Origin: VRUE01 sp963725085
GTDB lineage: Bacteria; Actinomycetota; Thermoleophilia; Solirubrobacterales; 70-9
Length of the DNA stretch: 64,000 nt
NCBI GenBank assembly: GCA_963725085.1
Contig: CAVRXM010000001.1
Location: 1,054,001-1,118,000, forward strand
Direction of reading: 5' to 3'
The notes below the pieces were generated by a model. That model was not told where the DNA came from. It did no database searches and worked only from the letters and a program-made list of their open reading frames with translations. Position numbers and translations under genes: made by a program. Positions 32,700 to 40,779 of the stretch are shown here, one piece after another (position 1 is the first letter of the stretch; the number at the start of each line of letters is the position of its first letter).

Positions 32700-34507
32700 T
32701 TGGCAGAGGCGAACCGGCGATCGGATCGACGCTTGCCGGCTATCGCCTGGACGCCCTGATCGCCCGCGGTGGGATGGGAGTCGTCTACCGGGCGACCCAC
32801 CTCGCCCTCGATCGCCCGGTGGCGCTGAAGGTGATCGCCCGCCACCTAAGCAGCGACGACCGTTTCCGCGACCGCTTCCTCCGCGAGTCGCGCCTCGCCG
32901 CCAGCCTCGAGCACCCCAACGTCGTGCCCGTCTACGACGCCCGCGAGGAGGATGGCGAGCTGATCGTCGCGATGCGGCTGATCGGCGGCGGCGACCTGAA
33001 GCGGCGGATTGCGGCCGGGCCGCTGGCGCCCGAGGAGGCGATCGACCTCCTCGCCCAGGTCGCCGACGCCCTCGACTCGGCGCACGCCGCCGGGATCGTC
33101 CACCGCGACGTCAAGCCGCACAACATCCTGCTCGAAGGCGACCATGCCTACCTGTCGGACTTCGGCCTCGCCAAGGCGCTCGGCGACAGCGGTGTCATCA
33201 CCGGCGCCTCGATCGTCGGCACCGTCGAGTACATGTCGCCCGAGCAGTGGCGGGGCCACGACGTCGGCCCCGCCGCCGACGTCTACTCGCTCGGCTGCGT
33301 CCTCTACGAGTCGCTGACCGGGATCGTCCCGTTCGCCCGCCGCGCCGGCGACGCCGAGCCGGAGATGCCCGCCGGCCTCGACGCCGTGATCGGGCGCTCG
33401 GTCTCCAAGGACCCCGCGGAGCGCTACCCAAGCGCAGGCGCGCTGGTCGAGGCGGCGCGCGAGCGTCAGGGCGCGACCCCGACCGCGACCCGGGTCCTGA
33501 GCGACGGCCCCGAGGCGCCGACCCGGGCGCTCCCGGAGGAGAAGGGGCGGGGTCTGCGCCGCCGCGTCCGCTCGCTCTCGTGGGGTTGGCTGCTGACCCC
33601 GGCGGTCCTCGCCGCGCTCGCCGTTGCGCTCTTCCTGCTCCTCGGCGGCAACGACGTCTCGGTCTCCTCGCCGGTGGCGGTCGGCACCCCGCCGCTGCGC
33701 CTCGCCGCCGGCGAAGGGGCGGTCTGGGTGACCAGCGCAGCCGACGGCACCCTGACCCGGATCGACCCGCAGGGCCGGAGGATCGTCGGAAAGCCACTCC
33801 GGCTCGGCCGCGGAATATCCGCCGTCGCCGTAGGCCGCAAGTCGGTCTGGGTCTCGAGCCCCGATACCTCCAGCGTCCTCCGCGTCGACCCGGTCACCGA
33901 CAGGGTGATCAGCAGGATCAGGGTCGGCGGCCGCCCGGGGGCAATCATCGTCGCCGGCGGCAGAATCTGGGTCGCCGACCAGGGGGGCGCCGGCGTCACC
34001 GCGATCAATCCCGAGGGAGAGCGCGTCTTCCGTCGCGGGATCCCCCCGCGATCGGCGCCGCTGAGACTGGCCGCCGGGGCCGGCGGCGTCTGGGTCAGCA
34101 GCGCCTCGACCGGCTCGGTCCGGCGGATCGAGCCGAGCACCGCGGAAGCGGCGGGGCCGCCGATCCGGGCCGGCCGCGGCCCCGCCGGGATCACGGTCGG
34201 CGGCGGCCTCGTCTGGGTTGCGAATAGCCGCTCGGACACGGTCACCAGGGTCGATCCCTCGATCCTCGGGATCCTCGGCGACCCGATTGCGGTCGGCGGC
34301 CGTCCGGGTGGGATCGATGCCGGCCCGAACCTGGTCTGGGTCGCGAGCGCGGCCGATGACTCAATCAGTCGGATCGACATCGAAAACGGCGACGTCGTCG
34401 GCGACCCGATCGGCGTCGGGCCCGAACCGGGGGCGATCACGATTGGCGAGGAAGCCGTCTGGGTAGCCAACAACGGCGACGGAACGGTAACGCGGATCGA
34501 GCCCTGA
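32666..34507 (+). CDS. Ser/Thr protein kinase with a transmembrane segment and outside propeller
   Basis: About 613 residues if started at CTG 32666. Kinase domain, residues 20-275: ARGGMGVVYRA (glycine loop), VALKVIA (ATP Lys), IVHRDVKPHNILL (catalytic Asp), DFGLAKAL, GTVEYMSPEQW, DVYSLGCVLYESLTG. One membrane helix (WLLTPAVLAALAVALFLLL) follows, then about seven 40-residue repeats such as GEGAVWVTSAADGTLTRIDP and GLVWVANSRSDTVTRVDP, an NHL/Vgb-like propeller as outside sensor in place of PASTA domains. No ATG, GTG or TTG fits; GTG 32615 lies inside the terminator hairpin. Targets may include the nearby FHA protein. Confidence 0.85.
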   Translation: MTLRAASEARGIGRGEPAIGSTLAGYRLDALIARGGMGVVYRATHLALDRPVALKVIARHLSSDDRFRDRFLRESRLAASLEHPNVVPVYDAREEDGELIVAMRLIGGGDLKRRIAAGPLAPEEAIDLLAQVADALDSAHAAGIVHRDVKPHNILLEGDHAYLSDFGLAKALGDSGVITGASIVGTVEYMSPEQWRGHDVGPAADVYSLGCVLYESLTGIVPFARRAGDAEPEMPAGLDAVIGRSVSKDPAERYPSAGALVEAARERQGATPTATRVLSDGPEAPTRALPEEKGRGLRRRVRSLSWGWLLTPAVLAALAVALFLLLGGNDVSVSSPVAVGTPPLRLAAGEGAVWVTSAADGTLTRIDPQGRRIVGKPLRLGRGISAVAVGRKSVWVSSPDTSSVLRVDPVTDRVISRIRVGGRPGAIIVAGGRIWVADQGGAGVTAINPEGERVFRRGIPPRSAPLRLAAGAGGVWVSSASTGSVRRIEPSTAEAAGPPIRAGRGPAGITVGGGLVWVANSRSDTVTRVDPSILGILGDPIAVGGRPGGIDAGPNLVWVASAADDSISRIDIENGDVVGDPIGVGPEPGAITIGEEAVWVANNGDGTVTRIEP

Positions 34508-34530
34508 CGAATAGGATCGATTGATTGCGC

Positions 34531-36594
34531 ATGGCTGACGGTGATATCGACCAGCTCTGCATAGACACGATCCGGACGCTTTCGATCGACGCGATCCAGA
34601 AGGCGGAGTCCGGCCATCCGGGGACCCCGATGTCGATGGCGCCGGTCGCCTACACCCTCTGGCAGCGCTACCTCCGCTTCGACCCGGCAGACCCGGTCTG
34701 GCCCAATCGCGACCGCTTCGTTCTCTCCGCCGGACACGCCTCGATGCTGCTCTACTCGCTGCTCTTCCTCGCCGAGGTGGAGGCCGTCGACCCCGACTAT
34801 GAGGTGCTCGGCCGGCCCTCGGTCTCGATCGAGGACATCGAAAGCTTCCGCCAGCTCGACTCGCGGGCGCCGGGCCACCCCGAGTACCGCTGGACCTCGG
34901 GCGTCGAGTCGACGACCGGCCCGCTCGGCCAGGGGGTGGCGACCTCGGTCGGGATGGCGATCGCCTCGAAGTGGATGGCGACCCGCTACGGCGCCGAGCA
35001 CTTCGACTTCGACGTCTACGCGCTGGCCGGCGACGGCTGCCTGATGGAGGGGGTCTCGGGCGAAGCGGGATCGATCGCCGGCCACCTCGAGCTCGACAAC
35101 CTCTGCTGGATCTACGACAACAACCACATCACGATCGACGGCAAAACGGAACTGGCATACGAAGACGACGTCGCCGCCAGGTTCATGGGCTACGGCTGGA
35201 ACGTGGCCCGGGTCGGCGACGCCAACGACACCGGGCTGATCGCCGACGCTCTCGAGGAGTTCAGGGGCGAGGAGGGGCGGCCAACGCTGATCATCGTCGA
35301 CAGCCATATCGGGTGGGGATCCCCCCACAAGCACGACACCGCTGCAGTCCACGGCGAGCCGCTCGGCGAGGAGGAGGTGCGCGAGACGAAGCGCGCCTAC
35401 GGCTGGCCCGAGGACGCCCAGTTCCTCGTCCCCGACGGGGTCAAGGAGCATTTCGCGGCCGGGATCGGCAGGCGCGGTGCGGAGCTCCGCGCCGAGTGGG
35501 AGGCCGGGCTGAGGGGCCTCGACGAGGGCCTCGCCGCCGAGCTCGACGCCGCCCAGCGGCGCGAGCTGCCCGACGGGTGGGACGCCGGGATCCCGTCCTT
35601 CGACGCCGACGAGAAGGGGCTCGCCACCCGCAAGGCCTCGAACCAGGTCGAGAACGCGATCGCCGAGCGGGTCCCGTGGATGCTCGCGGGCTCGGCCGAC
35701 CTCACCGACTCGACCTCGGTCAGGCTCGGGTTCGACGGCGCCGTCGATTTCGAGCCCGGCTCGTTCGGCGGCCGCCAGCTCCACTACGGGGTCCGCGAGC
35801 ACGAGGCGGCGGCGATCTCCAACGGGCTCTCGCTCTCGAAGCTGCGGCCGCTCTGGTCGACCTACCTCACCTTCTCCGACTATGCGCGGCCCGCGATCAG
35901 GCTCTCGGCGCTGATGGAGCTGCCGGTGATCCACCTCTTCACCCACGACTCGATCGGCCTCGGCGAGGACGGCCCGACCCACCAGCCGGTCGAGCAGCTG
36001 GCCTCGCTCCGCGCCGTCCCCGGCCTCGACGTGATCCGACCCGCCGACGCCAACGAGGTCGCCGAGGCCTGGCGGGTCGCGGTCGACCGCACCCACCAGC
36101 CCGTCGCCCTGGTCCTCACCCGTCAGAACGTCCCGGTCATCGACCGCGGCCGCTACGCGTCGGCCGAGGGGCTGTGGCGCGGCGGCTACGTCCTCGCCGA
36201 CGCCGAGGGGGGCGACCCGGAGCTGATCCTGATCGCGACCGGGAGCGAGGTCGCGCTCGCGCTCGACGCCCACGAGGAGCTCGGCACCGGCGGCATCCGC
36301 TCGCGGGTCGTCAGCCTGCCCTGCTGGGAGCTGTTCGAGCGCCAGGACGCCGCCTACCGCGACGAGGTCCTGCCACCGGCCATCACCGCCCGCGTCTCGG
36401 TCGAGGAGGCCTCGACGATGGGGTGGGACCGCTACGTCGGTCCCGAGGGCGAGCGGATCGGGATGCACACCTTCGGCAGCTCCGCCCCGCTGAAGGAGGT
36501 ACAGACGAAATTCGGCTTCACGCCGGACCGGGTGGCGGAGGCGGGTCGCGAGGTGCTGGCGCGGGCAAACGGCAACCACGGAGGCGAGTTGTGA
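34531..36594 (+). CDS. tkt: Transketolase
   Basis: 687 residues from ATG 34531 (TTG 34525 also possible). TPP domain: QKAESGHPGTPMSMAPVAY, SAGHASMLLYSLLF, GPLGQGVATSVGMAIA, YALAGDGCLMEG followed by YDNNHITIDG. Pyrimidine domain: SADLTDSTSV, HYGVREHEAAAISNGLSL, FSDYARPAIRLSALM, HDSIGLGEDGPTHQPVEQ. It shuttles two-carbon units between pentose and glycolytic phosphates. It heads tkt-tal-pgi-cydA-cydB, in which each junction overlaps or is bridged by mini-ORFs. Confidence 0.95.
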   Translation: MADGDIDQLCIDTIRTLSIDAIQKAESGHPGTPMSMAPVAYTLWQRYLRFDPADPVWPNRDRFVLSAGHASMLLYSLLFLAEVEAVDPDYEVLGRPSVSIEDIESFRQLDSRAPGHPEYRWTSGVESTTGPLGQGVATSVGMAIASKWMATRYGAEHFDFDVYALAGDGCLMEGVSGEAGSIAGHLELDNLCWIYDNNHITIDGKTELAYEDDVAARFMGYGWNVARVGDANDTGLIADALEEFRGEEGRPTLIIVDSHIGWGSPHKHDTAAVHGEPLGEEEVRETKRAYGWPEDAQFLVPDGVKEHFAAGIGRRGAELRAEWEAGLRGLDEGLAAELDAAQRRELPDGWDAGIPSFDADEKGLATRKASNQVENAIAERVPWMLAGSADLTDSTSVRLGFDGAVDFEPGSFGGRQLHYGVREHEAAAISNGLSLSKLRPLWSTYLTFSDYARPAIRLSALMELPVIHLFTHDSIGLGEDGPTHQPVEQLASLRAVPGLDVIRPADANEVAEAWRVAVDRTHQPVALVLTRQNVPVIDRGRYASAEGLWRGGYVLADAEGGDPELILIATGSEVALALDAHEELGTGGIRSRVVSLPCWELFERQDAAYRDEVLPPAITARVSVEEASTMGWDRYVGPEGERIGMHTFGSSAPLKEVQTKFGFTPDRVAEAGREVLARANGNHGGEL

Positions 36595-37655
36595 AACCGA
36601 CACAGGAACTGCACGAGATGGGCCAGAGTCTCTGGCTCGACAACATCACGAGGACGATGCTCGGCGACGGGACTCTGCAGGGCTATGTCGACGAGCTCTC
36701 GGTCACGGGCCTGACCTCGAACCCGACGATCTTCGACAAGGCGATCTCCGAGGGCGACGCCTACGACGAGCAGATCGAGGCTGCCGGGCCCGATGCGGAG
36801 TCGACCGAGGACCTGTTCTTCGAGCTCGCCCTGGCAGACCTCCGCGACGCCACCGACATCTTCGCTCCGATCCACGCCCGCACCGACGGCCTCGACGGCT
36901 GGGCGTCGCTCGAGGTCTCGCCGCTGCTCGCCGACGACGCCGCGGCGACGATCGCGCAGGCCGCAAGCCTGCAACAGAAAGGCGGCAGGGACAACCTCTT
37001 CATCAAGATCCCCGGCACCGAGGCGGGCCGGACGGCGATCGAGGAGTCGATCTTCGCGGGGGTCCCGATCAACGTCACCCTGTTGTTCTCGCGCGAGCAG
37101 TACCTCGCCGCCGCCGAGGCCTACATGCGCGGGCTCGAACGACGGGTCGAGGCGGGGCTCGACCCGGCGGTCCGCTCGGTCGCGTCGATCTTCGTCAGCC
37201 GCTGGGACGTCGCGGTCCAGGACACGGCGCCGGCGGGGCTCCGCAACCAGCTCGGAATCGCGGTCGCCAAGCGCGCCTACCGCGCCTACCGCGAACTGCT
37301 CGACTCCGAGCGCTGGCAGAGCCTCGCGAACGACGGGGCGCGGCCCCAGCGGCTGCTCTTCGCCAGCACCGGGACCAAGGACCCCGACGCCTCCGACACC
37401 CTCTACGTCGAGGCGCTGGCGGCGCCGTTCACGATCAACACGATGCCGGACTCGACGCTCCACGCGGTCGACGACCACGGCGAGATCGGCGAGCCGCTGG
37501 GCGCCGAAGGCGCTGACGCCGAGCAGGTCCTGACCGAGTTCGCCGAGGCCGGGGTCGAGGTCGAAGCCCTCGCCACCCGCCTCCAGGATGAGGGCAAGCA
37601 GGCCTTCGACAAGTCGTGGCGCGAGCTGCTCGCCACGATCGAGGAACAGCAGTGA
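36591..37655 (+). CDS. tal: Transaldolase
   Basis: 354 residues from GTG 36591, which overlaps the tkt stop (GTGA) and has GGAGG 6 nt upstream. SLWLDNITRTMLGDGTLQGY, GLTSNPTIFDKAI and NLFIKIPGTEAGRTAIE (Schiff-base Lys in FIKIPGT) with INVTLLFSREQY identify the actinobacterial-type transaldolase. It transfers dihydroxyacetone between sugar phosphates. Its TGA is the start of relay mini-ORF copy 3. Confidence 0.94.
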   Translation: MKPTQELHEMGQSLWLDNITRTMLGDGTLQGYVDELSVTGLTSNPTIFDKAISEGDAYDEQIEAAGPDAESTEDLFFELALADLRDATDIFAPIHARTDGLDGWASLEVSPLLADDAAATIAQAASLQQKGGRDNLFIKIPGTEAGRTAIEESIFAGVPINVTLLFSREQYLAAAEAYMRGLERRVEAGLDPAVRSVASIFVSRWDVAVQDTAPAGLRNQLGIAVAKRAYRAYRELLDSERWQSLANDGARPQRLLFASTGTKDPDASDTLYVEALAAPFTINTMPDSTLHAVDDHGEIGEPLGAEGADAEQVLTEFAEAGVEVEALATRLQDEGKQAFDKSWRELLATIEEQQ

Positions 37656-37725
37656 GCGCGGAGCGAGCCACATGAGCGCAGTCTGTCTCTTCGCGCAGCG
37701 AGTGAAGCGCGAAAGTCATCCATGA
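37652..37725 (+). repeat. Intergenic SAERA repeat, copy 3 (tal-pgi), with two chained mini-ORFs
   Basis: GTG 37652 overlaps the tal stop and encodes MSAERAT to TGA 37673-37675. ATG 37672 overlaps that TGA and encodes MSAVCLFAQRVKRESHP, ending at TGA 37723-37725, which overlaps the pgi ATG (37722). The whole gap between tal and pgi is thus covered by GTGA-ATGA-ATGA overlaps. The QRVKRE text matches QRAKRE in copy 4. Confidence 0.75.
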
Positions 37726-39353
37726 GCGCGCTGCGCGAGACCGAGGCCTGGCAGGCGCTGGAGCGCCATTGCGCCGCCGAGGTCAGGGACCGACACCTCC
37801 GCGACCTCTTCGACGGCGATCCCCAGCGGGGCGAGCGGCTGGTCGCCGACGGCGCCGGGCTCCACCTCGACTTCTCGAAGAACCGGATAGTCGACGGGAC
37901 GCTGCTGATGCTCGGCGACCTCGCCGCCGAGCGCGGCGTCCACGAACGCCGCGAAGCGATGTTCGCCGGTGAGCACATCAATCTCTCCGAGGACCGCGCC
38001 GTCCTCCACGTCGCGCTGCGGATGCCGCGCGATCGTTCGCTGATCGTCGACGGGGTCGACGTCGTCAGGGAGGTCCACGAGACGCTCGACCGGATGGGCG
38101 ACTTCTGCGAGCGCATCCGGGGAGGCGAGTGGACCGGCCACACCGGGAAGCCGATCCGCAACGTCGTCAACATCGGTATCGGCGGCTCCGACCTCGGGCC
38201 GGTGATGGCCTACGAGGCGCTGCGCCACTTCAGCCGCCGTGAGATGACGTTCCGGTTCGTCTCCAACGTCGACGGCACCGACTTCGTCGAGTCGACCCGC
38301 GACCTCGACCCCGAGGAGACCCTGTTCGTCGTCTCCTCGAAGACGTTCACGACGCTGGAGACGATGACCAACGCCCGCACCGCCCGAGAGTGGTCGCTGG
38401 CCGGACTCGGCGGCGACGAGACCGCCGTCGCCAAGCACTTCGTCGCGGTCTCGACCAACGCCGAGGAGGTCGCGGCGTTCGGGATCGACACCGACAACAT
38501 GTTCGGCTTCTGGGAGTGGGTCGGCGGCCGCTACTCGATGGACTCGGCGATCGGCCTTTCGACGATGCTGGCGATCGGCCCGGCGCGGTTCGCCGAGATG
38601 CTCGCCGGCTTCCACGCGATGGACGAGCACTTCCGCGAGGCGCCGCTGGCCGAGAACCTGCCGATGCTGATGGGCCTGCTCTCGGTCTGGTACGGGGACT
38701 TCTTCGGTGCCGAAACCTGCGCCGTCCTGCCCTACGACCAGTACCTGCACCGGTTTCCCGCTTACCTCCAGCAGCTGACGATGGAGTCGAACGGCAAGCA
38801 CGTGACCCTCGACGGCGCCCGCGTCGACTACGACACCGGGGCGATCTTCTGGGGCGAGCCCGGAACCAACGGGCAGCATTCCTTCTACCAGCTGATCCAC
38901 CAGGGGACGCGGCTGATCCCCTGCGACTTCATCGGCTTCATGCGCTCGAACAATCCGCTCGGCGACCACCAGGACCTGTTGATCTCGAACGTCTTCGCCC
39001 AGGGCGAGGCGCTCGCCTTCGGGAAAACCCCGGAGCAGGTGCGGGAAGAGGGGACGCCGGAGAATGTCGTCCCGCACCGGGTGATGGAGGGCAACCGGCC
39101 CTCGAACACGATCCTCGCCGAGCGGCTCGATCCCCACACCCTGGGGACGCTCGTCGCCCTCTACGAGCACAGCGTCTTCACCCAGGGCGCGATCTGGGGA
39201 ATCGACTCCTTCGACCAGTGGGGGGTCGAGCTCGGCAAGGTGCTGGCCAAGGCGATCATCCCCGAGCTCCAGGCCGGCTCGGAGCCCAAGCTCCGCCACG
39301 ACAGCTCGACCAACGCGCTGATCCGGCGCTACCGGGAGGCGAGGGACGGGTGA
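37722..39353 (+). CDS. pgi: Glucose-6-phosphate isomerase
   Basis: 543 residues. NIGIGGSDLGPVMAYEAL, VVSSKTFTTLETMTNA (sugar-phosphate loop), GFWEWVGGRYSMDSAIGL, and GTNGQHSFYQLIHQGTRLIPCDF with active-site Gln/His; QWGVELGKVLAK is the second family signature. It converts fructose 6-phosphate to glucose 6-phosphate, allowing carbon recycling through zwf. The stop overlaps the cydA start (GTGA). Confidence 0.95.
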   Translation: MSALRETEAWQALERHCAAEVRDRHLRDLFDGDPQRGERLVADGAGLHLDFSKNRIVDGTLLMLGDLAAERGVHERREAMFAGEHINLSEDRAVLHVALRMPRDRSLIVDGVDVVREVHETLDRMGDFCERIRGGEWTGHTGKPIRNVVNIGIGGSDLGPVMAYEALRHFSRREMTFRFVSNVDGTDFVESTRDLDPEETLFVVSSKTFTTLETMTNARTAREWSLAGLGGDETAVAKHFVAVSTNAEEVAAFGIDTDNMFGFWEWVGGRYSMDSAIGLSTMLAIGPARFAEMLAGFHAMDEHFREAPLAENLPMLMGLLSVWYGDFFGAETCAVLPYDQYLHRFPAYLQQLTMESNGKHVTLDGARVDYDTGAIFWGEPGTNGQHSFYQLIHQGTRLIPCDFIGFMRSNNPLGDHQDLLISNVFAQGEALAFGKTPEQVREEGTPENVVPHRVMEGNRPSNTILAERLDPHTLGTLVALYEHSVFTQGAIWGIDSFDQWGVELGKVLAKAIIPELQAGSEPKLRHDSSTNALIRRYREARDG

Positions 39354-40711
39354 CCAACCTGCTCGCCGCGCGCGAGCTGATGGCGTTCACGCTCGCCTTC
39401 CACATCGTCCTCTCCTGCCTCGGGGTCGCGCTGCCGGCGATCATCCTGATCGCCAACTGGATCGGCCTGCGGCGAGGCGACGACGACGCGATGCGGCTCG
39501 CCCGCCGCTGGTCGAAGGCGATGGCCGTCACCTTCGCGGTCGGGGCCGTCACCGGCACCGTCCTCAGCTTCGAGTTCGGCCTGCTCTGGCCGGTATTCAT
39601 GGAACGCTACGGCGACGCCTTCGGGATCGCCTTCGCGGTCGAGGGGCTCTTCTTCTTCACCGAGGCGATCTTCCTTGCGATCTACATCTACGGCTGGAAG
39701 CGGCTCGGCGGCTGGGCGCATTTCTGGTCGGGAGTGCCGATGGTGATCACCGGCATCGGCGGCGCCTTCTCGGTGGTGACCGCCAACGCCTGGATGAACC
39801 AGCCGCAGGGGTTCACGCTCGACGCCGCCGGCAGGGTCGTCGACACGAACCCGCTGCAGGTCCTCTTCAACGCTGCCTGGAGCTACGAGGTCCCGCACAT
39901 GATCCTCGCGGCCTACATGGTCGCCGGCTTCCTCGTCGCCTCGATCTACGCCGTCGGGATGCTGCGCGGCCGCCGTGACCGCCTGCACCGGCTCGGGATG
40001 CTGATCCCGCTCACCGTCGCTTGCATCGCGACCCCGATCCAGCTGTTCGTCGGCGACACGGCGGCGCGGGCCGTCGCCGACCACCAGCCGGCGAAGTTCG
40101 CCGGCTTCGAGTGCATCCAGGAAACGGGTCCGAAGCAGACCGAGTACCTCGGCGGGATCTGCACCAAGGACGGGGTCAAGGCCGCGATCGGTATCCCCAA
40201 CCTCGACTCGTTTCTGGTCGGGTTCAGCAGCGACACCGTCGTCACCGGGCTCAACGACATCCCGGCGAACGAACGCCCGCCGGCCAACACCCTGCTCCAC
40301 CTCTCCTTCGACGCGATGGTCGGGATCGGGTCGGCATTGCTGTTGCTCGCCCTCTGGCTGGCCTGGGTCTGGTGGCGGCGGCGCGAGCTCCCGGCGACGC
40401 CGTGGTTCCTGCGCGCGGTGGCGATCTCCGGCGCCGGCGCGATCGCCGCGCTCTGGGCCGGCTGGATCGTGACCGAGGTCGGCCGCCAGCCGTGGATCGT
40501 CTGGCAGCAGATGCGGACCGCGGAAGCGGTGACCCAGGCCAAGGGAATCTGGTTCGCCTTCGCCGGCGTCCTCCTGCTCTACGCGGCGCTGGGCACCGGG
40601 GCGGTCCTGGTCCTGCGGGCGATGTCGCGGCGCTGGCGCGAGGAGGGCGACCGCGACGACGCCGAAGCCCCATACGGTCCGGCGGAGCCGGTCGGGAAGG
40701 TGGTGTCGTGA
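39350..40711 (+). CDS. cydA: Cytochrome bd ubiquinol/menaquinol oxidase subunit I
   Basis: 453 residues from GTG 39350. Heme ligands and partners are visible: LAFHIVLSCLG (His for b595), FEFGLLWPVFMERYGDAFG and AVEGLFFFTEAIFLAIYIY (Glu pair), SYEVPHMILAAYMVAGF (His for b558) and VGRQPWIVWQQMRT. There are nine or so membrane helices; the Q-loop is of the short type. It oxidises quinol and reduces O2 with high affinity. Overlap with pgi ties it to central carbon flow. Its stop opens relay mini-ORF copy 4. Confidence 0.94.
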   Translation: MTNLLAARELMAFTLAFHIVLSCLGVALPAIILIANWIGLRRGDDDAMRLARRWSKAMAVTFAVGAVTGTVLSFEFGLLWPVFMERYGDAFGIAFAVEGLFFFTEAIFLAIYIYGWKRLGGWAHFWSGVPMVITGIGGAFSVVTANAWMNQPQGFTLDAAGRVVDTNPLQVLFNAAWSYEVPHMILAAYMVAGFLVASIYAVGMLRGRRDRLHRLGMLIPLTVACIATPIQLFVGDTAARAVADHQPAKFAGFECIQETGPKQTEYLGGICTKDGVKAAIGIPNLDSFLVGFSSDTVVTGLNDIPANERPPANTLLHLSFDAMVGIGSALLLLALWLAWVWWRRRELPATPWFLRAVAISGAGAIAALWAGWIVTEVGRQPWIVWQQMRTAEAVTQAKGIWFAFAGVLLLYAALGTGAVLVLRAMSRRWREEGDRDDAEAPYGPAEPVGKVVS

Positions 40712-40779
40712 ACGCGGAGCGAGCACGCGTCGCAATCTGGTTCTCCGTGCAGCGAGCGAAGCGTGAGGTGGTGACATGA
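40708..40779 (+). repeat. Intergenic SAERA repeat, copy 4 (cydA-cydB), one full-length mini-ORF
   Basis: GTG 40708 overlaps the cydA stop (GTGA) and opens a 23-codon frame beginning MNAERARVAI and ending QRAKREVVT at TGA 40777-40779, which overlaps the cydB ATG (40776). In copies 1 and 2 this frame stops at ATC-TGA; here the same site is ATC-TGG, so it reads on. GAGG ends 7 nt before the cydB ATG and also serves as its ribosome binding site. Confidence 0.75.

Noticed and set aside
34508..34530. Transketolase start at TTG 34525
   Set aside because: ATG 34531 is two codons further and fits the family length; TTG adds only MR.
33466..36603. 1045-residue open frame on the minus strand
   Set aside because: It is antisense to the kinase and transketolase genes; composition is Arg/Gly/Val-rich shadow text with no domain motifs, as expected in GC-rich DNA.
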